Part shown: one piece after another, positions 57,201-64,000 of the stretch
Position numbering within the stretch: position 1 is the first letter of the stretch
How the letters are laid out: each line of letters begins with the position of its first letter
NCBI GenBank assembly: GCA_024195265.1
Contig: JAJLRJ010000011.1
Coordinates: 6,316,459-6,380,458, forward strand
Length of the DNA: 64,000 nt
Source of the DNA: Dendrophyllia cribrosa
Taxonomy: Eukaryota; Cnidaria; Anthozoa; Scleractinia; Dendrophylliidae
Direction of reading: 5' to 3'
Program-made: the position numbers and the translations under genes
Notes under the pieces: generated by a model
The model's input: the letters and a program-made list of their open reading frames with translations, nothing else
The model's database searches: none
Told to the model about the DNA's origin: nothing

Positions 57201-60200
57201 ATTTTATACAATCCATGAAATGCTTTGCTGCAGATCTTACCAATGTGGATGGACATAGACATATTAGAGTCAAACCAGGAACCCAAGTTTCGAACACTAT
57301 TGATAGGCTGGATGGTAGAATCACCGACGGCGATGGAATCAATTGCGATTTTTGATAATTGGTGGTGAGAACCAACAACTAAGAACTCAGTTTTTGCATC
57401 GTTGATTAACAGGCGGTTATAAATCAACCATGAGCGGACATCTGAAATGCAGGCCTCTATAGCAGCTAGGGCGTGGTCTTGCGAAGATCTGTCATTAGGT
57501 CTAAACGACAGATACAGTTGTGTATCATCGGCATACCCGTGAGCAGAGGGGAGATGGTTAGCGATCACGTGATATAGTCGAGATATGTATAATATAAATA
57601 AAATAGGTCCCATATAGCTGCCTTGTGGGACACCGCAGCTTAAATGGAAGTCATCAGATGTCCGATCGTTAATGAGAACACGTTGTTTTCGGTCAGATAG
57701 ATAAGATGCAAACCATTTATGGGCAGAGCCAATGATTCCAAAATCTTTTTCAAAAACGTTGAGGAGAATTTGATGGTCAATTGTATCGAATGCAGCGCTC
57801 AGATCCAGTAGCACAAGAAGCGTAATTTCCTGATGATCCATTGACATAAGAATATCACTTTGAACCTTAAGCAAAGCAGTTTCAGTTGAGTGAAATCTTC
57901 GGAACCCTGATTGCAGAGGAGGCAGAGGAGTATTGCATTCACAGTGCTTAAACAATTGGGAAAGAACTGCTTTTTCGACGATCTTGGAAATAAAAGGTAG
58001 ATTGCTTACGGGACGGAAATTCTTATAGGTTAACCGCAAGGCCGGATTTTTTTAGTAGAGGTTTCACAAGCGCAGTTTTCCAATCATCGGGGACGTAGGC
58101 ATGGCGAATAGACAAATTGACCATGTGAGTAATGGAGGGCGCAAGGACGTCAAGACAAGACTTAACAAGCCGTGTAGGGATCGGATCCAGGGCGTATGAG
58201 GCATTAGACGATGTACTGATTATATTACAAACATCTTCAACCGATAAAGGCGAAAAACTGTCCAGTTTTACAGCTGGAGCAGCAGTATCAAAACAAGGAG
58301 GATTAACCTGAATATTACTGATGGAGTCCTTGATAAGTTCAATTTTTTTAACAAAGAATTCTCCAAATTTATTCGCAAGCAGAACTGGATCATCGTGAGG
58401 TGGTAGTTCACTGTCATTAGGACCCTTACAAAGGAATGTAACCAATTTGAATAACTTCCTGGAGTCACCAGCACACTGATCAATTAAATCCGAGTAATAA
58501 GAAGTTCTAGTGGACTTGAGAAGAGCAGAACATCTATTACAGATGTTCCGATAAACAAGCCAATCTGAGGAGAGACCACTTTTAAGAGCTTTCCGCTCAG
58601 CCTTGCGACGAATACGTTTTAACTGTTGAACATCATTGTTAAACCAAGGGATCTTTACACGTGTAACAAGAGCTTTCGTCTTTAGGGGAGCATGCCTATC
58701 GAGGATTTCTGATAAAATGGAGGAATAGTGCATAGATAAATTGCCAAGGTCGCTCCAGTGTGTGTCACTGGTGAGTACAGACGAGGTGATGTCTGATTTA
58801 AATGCATCAATGTCGATGCTCTTTATGTTGCGATATGACACAGACTTGGTAGAGATTGATGGACATGGGAAGCGAATAAAACAGTCAACAAAAAAAATGA
58901 TCCGAGAGGGGCAAAGTGGCGTTGATGGGACCCAAAATTGAGTCACTGGTGGATCGAGTGATGATAAGGTCCAAAATATGCCCAGAGATATGTGTTGTAC
59001 GTGTTGTGAGAGGCTAAAGGTTTCCAACAACTCGTTGAATCTTATAGCATCATTACTATGCACCAAATCCATGTGAAAGTTGAAATCCCCAGCGATAACA
59101 ACAGGTTCAGGACACATGACAATGTTTTCAAGATACGACGAAAACTCATCAAGAAATACCGACGCTGAGGAGCTGGGAGGGCGGTAAACAGCAACGATGC
59201 GGATAGAACGATTTGTTGTCTTTAGAATCCATTCCGAAAATTCAAAAGAAGGAGCGATTGCAGAATACCCCGCAACTGCTAACAAACTCCTAGACCTAGC
59301 CCTAACCCTAACCCAGGAAAAACGAGCATGAAACAATAGGCACTATTGTTATTCAATAAGATGCTAATAAGTTGCGGGGTATTCTGCAATTTAGCCCCAA
59401 AAGAAACATGTTCTTTCCCATCCACGAGTGAAGCATCGAAAAAGTCTGCCTGTTCTACCGCCAGATCGATTTGATTGCCGTGGGAAACTCTTGAATATAA
59501 ATAACCATGACGAGAAACATCAGCAATGCAAACAGAATCTAAATCCTTTAACCACGTTTCCGTAAAAATACAGAGACCGATGTCATTGCCAACAGCATGG
59601 TCAATGATTGTTTCAACTTTGTTCCTGACGGAGCGAGCATTACAAGTGGCGAAAAGAAGATTGTTTGAAGGAAGACTCGATGACTGCAGTGATCTCAGAG
59701 GCTTCAAAACGGACGAGTTGACACCATTAGAGGTGACAAGTTGAATATTTAATGATCTACAATCCCGACGTGAAGAAGTAATCGGAAGAATATTATGAAC
59801 AGCATGTTTCCTAGCTTGTTCAGCCTTTCCAGCGCGACATCCTCGGTACTTAAGAATACCAAGGGCTTTGAGTAGACATAATGAAGTTTGATCTAAATGG
59901 CTTCGACCAAAAGAGCGTAAACGGAGAAGATGAATTCGGGAGTAGAACTTTGCCGTAACAATTTGGGCTTGACTTGATTTATTGTCGGCGAGCGTAATAG
60001 CATGAGGAGGCGAGAAGGTGTGACCAGTAGAACGATGAGCAAGTGGTCCAGGGTTCCTTTCATCGTCCTGACAAATAGCAAGGTCAAAGGACGGCGATAG
60101 TAAGCAAACGTAACCGTGTTTCTGCCAGGAAGAAATCGGTCGTCGACGGAGCCCATATGAAGGTAGTCTTCGAAAATAACAAGAAGGTCGATAAAATCCA

Positions 60201-61454
60201 GTTGCTTGAAATGAAACAGGAACTATGTTCAAAATGCGATCTTCGTGTAACCAAAATGATAGAAAAAGTAACTGAAAATACGAGTAAAATTAAAACTATT
60301 CGAGGAGCATCATTGGCATTGGCATTGGCTCTTTCCCACATAGAATATCTTTGGTTTTAAGAATAGAGGAGGACCTGATGGTTCATAATTATATTTCAGT
60401 AAAAAATGAAGAAAATCCGTTTGCGTCATTTAAATTTTTTGGAAATATTCATGCTTAACCAATCAGAATAGCAGAAGACAATAGCTAATAATTTTGCTTC
60501 TTTGATGAAGTTCCCCAAATACAATATATTTTAAAACTTGCATGTTGTGCGATTGGGTCTCAAATTACTTGAAACCTTAAAAAAATTAGACAAAATGCAC
60601 CTTGAACCTTACCTTTTTAGCAGTTTTTGAGTTTAGGCCAATGGGATCACTAGTTGTAACAATAAAAAAAGTTGACATTCCATCGTGCAATGCCGTTCAG
60701 TGCTATCCTTCTTATGCGGATCATTACTTAATCAATTTTTTAGTTGAAGGTCAAATAAACAATACAGTTCAACATCATATAAGCGAGCACCCAATGCGCA
60801 AAGCCATGGTGGTCGATAACGAGAGGTCAGACAACAGGGGGTATTATCTTTAAACCTTTGAACCTGTAGTAATTTCAATATACGAAGCTCCTATCACCGC
60901 AAACTAGAAATCGAACCCACCACACTCGGCACACCGTTCGGATGCTCTAACCACTGAGCTACGAGAGACTGGTGGCCTAGTATATGGACTAACACGCCAC
61001 GAGTCTCTCGTAGCTTAGTGGTAAAGCCCCGGGGTGGGGGTACTCCCATATATGAGCTATATAGGTATGTGCCTCTGTGAAAGGTATGGTTTTCAGGCAG
61101 TTTAGTCTGGGATACGGTATAGCAATTAGAGATTTTTGGTCTAGAATAGGGTATCATTTACCGCGAAACTGATCAGTTGCGCGAAGAATTTAGACTAGAC
61201 AAGGTTTACTGGCAAATGGCATTTAAAATCGGTACGGCGGGCAGTACGGCATTTTTACTGTCCCCTGTTAACTAATAACTGTGATAATGAACGAGTTTCT
61301 GGAAAATAGCGAGTCTTGAATAGGTCTAGGAAAGAGTAGGATTTTTCTATTTGTAGTCTAGTAGGGTTGCAAAATGCAACTAAAATGGTATAATATACCG
61401 GTAGGTTATGGGTCTCAGAGTCCCAGCAGCACACCCCAACCCAAAAATTTGCAG

Positions 61455-61490
<36 letters not shown>

Positions 61491-62647
61491 TTACCACTGA
61501 GCTACGAGAGACTGGCATCCTAGTATATAACCTAACACCATTCCTGTATTGTTAATATATTTTTTGCATTTTTAGATGCCGACGAGTGCGTCCTAGGAAC
61601 TCATACCTGCCTCCCAACCGTCGCTTCTTGTATAAATACTGTCGGTTCGTACAATTGTGTTTGCAGTGATGGATATGTGGGAGACGGAAAGACAAGCTGC
61701 GAGCCTAAAGGCAAGATTCTTTAATCCCTTAATATCACGCCTGCGTCTATTTCCCTTAAAATTTCGTTTTAGGATTCCACTCCGAACAAAAGCGAGGGAT
61801 GTGCTGTCCCTAGCACTAGTTCAAGTACCTTAGACCATGCGCATGTGCAGATTGTGGTAGAATCTGTCAAAAAGCAATGATTTAACGCAGTTTGACATTG
61901 AGTTTATGAGTCTCTGTTCATCTTAAATTCATCTTGAATTAGTTACAGACAATATAAACTATGGAACGCTCGCACTGCGGTTATTGCACCCACCCTGGTC
62001 TCGATCATCAGTTGATCGCCAGCCCTTTACCGTGATTGTGATCAATTGAGCTCAGTATCCCTTAGGGTGGTAGTTTCGTATAACAACTGAAGTATTTTAC
62101 CCCAATACACTTTCCCCCATGTCCTTAGCAAATGATCCATTCCTCTCCAGGAGCCGTTTCACCGACGTGGCAAAGCAATACAATGCAATGCAATAGAATG
62201 AGTTGAAAGCTAAATGGCTTTTGGGTTCGCGTATACATTCTTGACCCACTTAGCATTTTTTTTCTCTGTTCCTTAGAATGTCAAAGTTACACAAGATTGG
62301 ACAACGCTGACAGAAAAGTATCGCATCCGTATGACCCTAATGACGGTAAATGCGACGATGACATTGTTCCTGGGTGGTTTCGCATCGAAGGGGCAGCAGG
62401 GACGAAAATGCCAACTACATGCCCACCTGTAAAAGTGTGTGGCGCATATGTACCCGGATGGATATCTACAGCGCATCCCTCAGTGGCAGATGGCAAGGTC
62501 AGCCGTACGGTATGTTTCCATTTCGACGATGACTGCTGTGAATGGTCAGCTAACATCCAGGTAAGAAATTGTGGATCTTACTTTGTTTACTACTTGAACG
62601 ACACACCCCTTGGAAACTGTTATTTGCGTTATTGTGGTAGTGACTAA
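50363..62647 (+). CDS. Secreted PAN-EGF-EGF-EGF-D8C protein (6 exons)
   Basis: Exons 50363-50435, 52799-53046, 54653-54764, 55543-55677, 61576-61710 and 62277-62647 join without a break into 357 codons plus TAA. Order: signal peptide (1-24), PAN/apple (about 25-107), EGF (108-145), two Ca-binding-type EGFs, and a D8C domain (eight-cysteine domain of uromodulin, GP2 and OIT3). No membrane anchor or ZP domain follows. The product should be an extracellular, disulfide-rich, probably glycan- or protein-binding molecule. The first exon drawn is the proximal intact leader; A1, A2 and A3 upstream have the same phase and could replace it. A LINE and poly-G MITEs lie in the introns. Ligand and tissue are unknown. 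Confidence 0.78.
50436..52798 (+). other. Intron 1 of the PAN/EGF/D8C gene
   Basis: No exon seen. Contains the inverted-repeat MITE at 51327-51493, a direct duplication at 51675-51840 (TTTCAAGATGGCGCAG twice) and pogo-like CTCCCGC(C/T)(A/T)TTGCGGA pieces at 52305-52450. Confidence 0.55.
51327..51493. mobile_element. 167-bp MITE with about 60-bp TIRs
   Basis: CACCGGTTTTCCGTGGTGTG... to CATGGTCAAAAT and its near-perfect inverse, around a loop with GAGGCGCAGCCGAGTGAGTC. Confidence 0.75.
52799..53046 (+). CDS. PAN/apple-domain exon
   Basis: Acceptor CTTTCAG|GT completes the leader Gly codon, giving ...CF(D/N)G-DCRELVFPS. Cys spacing LCQLRCYHEPNCVSINY and CELNNGT fits PAN_1. Donor GAA|GTGAGC, phase 0. 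The frame would stop soon after if unspliced. Confidence 0.82.
53745..53870 (+). other. Possible extra exon in intron 2
   Basis: After CCCAAAAAG the frame reads VDKETPTEEQYMLRINALEK and a further helical segment to TAA (42 codons). It is charged and helix-like but the acceptor is poor. It could be an alternative terminal exon or a repeat remnant. Confidence 0.15.
54219..54293 (+). repeat. (GA)n microsatellite
   Basis: About 37 uninterrupted GA units within intron 2. Confidence 0.95.
54653..54764 (+). CDS. EGF-domain exon
   Basis: Phase 0 acceptor TTTTCTAAG, phase-1 donor GAAG|GTAAGG. Reads CDEESCENGGTCQSGFT then RCLCSSNFTGEHCEG, six Cys in EGF spacing with the usual C.NGGTC and GxxC. No Ca-binding D.DEC start. 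Confidence 0.82.
54765..55542 (+). other. Intron 3 with simple repeats
   Basis: G/T-rich tract 54865-54925, TATTGCATTG-type repeat 55105-55142 and a purine (GGA)n tract 55198-55275. No gene seen. Confidence 0.6.
55543..55677 (+). CDS. EGF-CA exon 1 (GC-AG intron follows)
   Basis: Acceptor TTTTTAG|A in phase 1. DDDECVQGTHDCLPDLASCV, then GSYNCVCNNDYVGDGKTSCE: Ca-binding EGF with D.DEC and the hydroxylation-type C.d..GSY.C pattern. The donor is CCAG|GCAAGA, a GC donor. 135 bases. Confidence 0.85.
55893..56497. mobile_element. 605-bp MITE with poly-G/poly-C arms
   Basis: TTAACCCTATTCGGCCTGGG at the left and the near-inverse CCAGGCCGAATAGGGTTAA at the right, each beside homopolymers (55936-55948 G, 55957-55971 C, 56462-56482 C). 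Same family as the gap-edge fragment at 26495-26609. Confidence 0.7.
56730..56954 (-). pseudogene. LINE C-terminal fragment
   Basis: Reads LRSCNQGLLKVPRTSFKTFG followed by DRAFARSGPFLWNKL, the conserved C-terminal tail of CR1/L2-type ORF2. Out of frame with the RT part, so at least one shift lies near 56960. Confidence 0.8.
56975..58039 (-). pseudogene. LINE reverse transcriptase
   Basis: FRPVSNLPFISKIVEKAV near residue 8, LLVLLDLSAAFDTIDH near 74, CGVPQGSYMGPILF near 135 and catalytic YADD at 169-172 (57524-57535). Catalytic motifs are intact, but it is separated from the upstream endonuclease part by a frame shift near 58030. Confidence 0.9.
58023..59260 (-). pseudogene. LINE endonuclease C-terminal part and linker
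   Basis: VAVYRPPSSSASVFLDEF and VVIAGDFNFHMD are AP-endonuclease motifs, followed by a linker (IPWFNNDVQQLKRIRRKAER) and the start of RT (PDDWKTALVKPLLKKSG). The ATG at 59336 belongs to the inserted element, not the LINE. Confidence 0.87.
59261..59387. mobile_element. 127-bp TIR element with telomere-like core inside the LINE
   Basis: CAGAATACCCCGCAACT at 59262 or so and AGTTGCGGGGTATTCTG ending about 59384 are perfect inverses. Between them is CCCTAACCCTAACCC (59298-59313) with a degenerate extension. Confidence 0.65.
59388..60232 (-). pseudogene. LINE N-terminal region and endonuclease start
   Basis: The minus-strand frame from ATG 60232 carries DDERNPGP (2A-like, NPGP at 60044-60055), a basic region, then LLFATCNARSVRNKVETI and CIFTETWLKD, the first AP-endonuclease motifs. 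Cut off by the inserted TIR element. Confidence 0.8.
60890..60985 (-). mobile_element. tRNA-derived SINE head
   Basis: Minus strand: A-box TAGCTCAGTGG (60951-60961) and B-box GGTTCGATTTC (60907-60917) of a pol III promoter. The ends do not form an acceptor stem, so this is a SINE rather than a tRNA. Confidence 0.6.
61000..61530. mobile_element. Nested SINE heads around a CCCCGGGG repeat and poly-C
   Basis: CTCTCGTAGCTTAGTGGTAA (plus, 61005-61024) and its inverse CTTACCACTGAGCTACGAGA (61490-61509) bracket a GGGGTACTCCCATATATG repeat and a C tract at 61458-61490. Confidence 0.5.
61576..61710 (+). CDS. EGF-CA exon 2 (GC-AG intron follows)
   Basis: Twin of the exon at 55543: DADECVLGTHTCLPTVASCI, GSYNCVCSDGYVGDGKTSCE. 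The last 33 coding bases before the final codon and the start of the intron (GGCAAGATTCTT) match the twin exactly. The donor is AAAG|GCAAGA, again GC. Confidence 0.85.
61711..62276 (+). other. Last intron of the PAN/EGF/D8C gene
   Basis: No repeat or exon recognised. Ends in a pyrimidine tract TTTTTTTTCTCTGTTCCTTAG. Confidence 0.6.
62277..62647 (+). CDS. D8C-domain terminal exon
   Basis: Acceptor TTCCTTAG|A in phase 1. ECQSYTRLDNADRKVSHP opens the uromodulin-type D8C domain; GWFRIEGAAGTKMPTTCPP, CGAYVPGWISTAHPS and VRNCGSYFVYYLNDTP follow, with Cys at the conserved positions, then YCGSD and TAA. A GTAAGA after NIQ resembles a donor, but the family motif reads straight through it. Confidence 0.85.
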
Positions 62648-62659
62648 AATCGTAATATA

Positions 62660-63005
62660 GGGGTCATCTTCCCGTGGTGGCGGGGAACTCCCGTATAAAA
62701 AAATAACGAGGGTGATCGTAGTTCTAGAAGTTAACATTTCGTGGTTTGATGCCACTTAAAGGGAGAAAATGAAAGAAAAGAATAGAAAATGACCACTGTC
62801 AGAGTTATTGATACCTTTCAAGGTATTTAAAGCCAGAAAAAATATGCTGTCAGGAACAACTTTTCAGAAAAAGACTGGCATTACCCCTGAGGGGTTAAAT
62901 GTAGCGTAAACCACACCAACAAAACGGATTTCTGGTACCTTTTAGGGGCATTTTATGATTCCGGACTATCGCCCCAGTCAATTTTATGTGGGAGTCACCC
63001 CCGGG
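62660..63005. repeat. GGGGAACTCCCGTATAAAA-type dispersed repeat
   Basis: Inverted CCCGT..GGGAACTCCC and GGGAGTCACCCCCGGG ends. Related to copies at about 9180-9520 and 28785-29165. Confidence 0.45.
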
Positions 63006-63484
63006 CGATATTCATGTGAAGCAGATTCCTTATAATAGCTTACATTATACAGTTGTAGTTTTTATTGCAAAGTAGTATTTTGCTATTAATCGCATCAATA
63101 ACAAAATTATAGATTGTGATTGGCCATCCGGGCGCCTTTTTTTTTAATGTACAATGACAGCTGTCCAATGAAAACGTTTTGTAATTAAACACCTACCTGG
63201 CGCGAGTTGCACTTAAAAGGGTTCTTTTTTTTTTTACTGTTTCCATCCTGGTTTCAAACTTCTAGAGAATATCCTTGACGTTTTAAGTAGAAAAATATCA
63301 ACGTAGACTATTTTTGACCTCGAATTTTGTTATCGATGCGAGTAATTAGCACTTGAACTTCGTGTCGTACAATTCACGGGTAATCGTGAAAACATCCGTG
63401 AAAAAACTTCTGAGAGTATTGATAAAAAACGCCACAGATCTTAAGAGTCGAATACACCAGCAAATACACAAGTTATCAGTATGG

Positions 63485-63790
63485 TTAAGTTTTAATTAAT
63501 ATATAACCCGTGTTTGTGTTTGTGTTGAAAAATCCATTTGAAGTTCTCAGAGAATGCTGTAATAGAATAATGGGTGTAAAAGAGAAAACTATTGAGTGAA
63601 TGAGCCTGACATGTAGAGAATGATATGGTCCTAAACCCAAATACATAATATTGTCATGACGATAGGGTGGTATAGGTGAGAAACATGCATTAAAAGCTTT
63701 AGGCGGATGTGTGAGATTTCCATAAAGGAGTACGCCGTAACCAGGAGCTGTGTTTCGGGGATTTGGTGTCATTTCAAAAACCTAAAAGTG
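63485..63790 (-). other. Unidentified open minus-strand stretch
   Basis: After CACTTTTAG the minus strand reads about 98 codons: TPNPRNTAPGYGVLLYGNLT, then PPYRHDNIMYLGLG, ending in TAA. The composition is coding-like and uninterrupted. Family unknown; it may be the last exon of the next gene on the minus strand or a repeat ORF. Confidence 0.25.
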
Positions 63791-64000
63791 TTTTTGTATT
63801 AACAGAAACTGTAAAATAACGGTCTCGTTCTATGATAAATTACCACCCTAACGGCACCATAAATGTCGATAAATGTTTTTATAGTAATTGATTGACAAGG
63901 TCTGAACAAATTGCAACTTGACAAAAAGTTAGGCTAACCACTTTCAAGTTCTTGCGTTTTCGTTTTCAATATGGGTCAGAACAGACCACGAGTTTCCTTC

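Larger units (their letters stand above)
56545..60350 (-). mobile_element. CR1/L2-like non-LTR retrotransposon, frame-broken
   Basis: Minus strand, 5' end near 60350, 3' end in an (ATT)n tail at 56547-56571, as in CR1/L2-group elements. It holds, in order, an N-terminal region with DDERNPGP, an AP-endonuclease and a reverse transcriptase in several frames. A small TIR element interrupts the endonuclease at about 59261-59387. Confidence 0.85.

Noticed and set aside
59279..59336. ATG at 59336 as the start of the LINE endonuclease protein
   Set aside because: This stretch is the inserted telomere-like TIR element, not LINE sequence.
60890..60985. Genuine tRNA gene on the minus strand
   Set aside because: A and B boxes are present but the ends do not pair as an acceptor stem, and the head recurs as fragments, so it is called a SINE.
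62547..62570. Splice donor CAG|GTAAGA inside the D8C exon
   Set aside because: The frame continues through it with the conserved VRNCG.Y.VYYL ending of the D8C domain and a stop, so read-through is more likely.

Overview
The window looks like a scaffold from a cnidarian, most likely an anthozoan such as a stony coral. This is inferred from AT-rich intron-bearing genes, PAN/EGF/D8C secreted modules, a cholinesterase-like membrane protein, and dense MITEs, Penelope-like and CR1/L2-like retroelements. There are no bacterial-type operons. Genes are split into short exons, so they were assembled here from splice sites and phase agreement rather than from long ORFs.

Layout. (1) 1-11713, + strand: seven exons of a carboxylesterase/cholinesterase-like type I membrane protein. 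Its 5' end lies outside the window. Its introns hold several MITEs and a 3.4 kb element whose split direct repeats match Ngaro-type tyrosine-recombinase retroelements. (2) 11.7-26.6 kb: gene-poor DNA with a 17-bp minisatellite, many inverted-repeat elements, a long degenerate purine-rich repeat field, a few unidentified minus-strand exon-like stretches, a (TAC)n tract, a 500-base assembly gap and a poly-C run. (3) 26.7-50.4 kb: a degenerate tandem array in which copies of a first exon (signal peptide ending SACFDG or SACFNG, with a promoter-like upstream block) recur. One 6.2 kb unit was duplicated very recently. A Penelope-like element with two 1,736-bp inverted arms has inserted in the last unit. 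(4) 52.8-62.6 kb, + strand: PAN, EGF, two EGF-CA and D8C exons. Any intact upstream leader exon splices onto these in phase, giving a secreted protein of about 357 residues. A decayed CR1/L2-like LINE (minus strand), tRNA-derived SINE pieces and poly-G MITEs lie in its introns. (5) 62.7-64 kb: repeats and one unidentified minus-strand open stretch.

Most noteworthy: the repeated leader-exon array in front of one PAN/EGF/D8C body; the Penelope element with a 2A-like NPGP motif at its N-terminus and a hammerhead-ribozyme-like fold in each arm; the split-direct-repeat element; and twin EGF-CA exons that both use GC-AG introns. Functions are inferred from motifs; no database search was possible.
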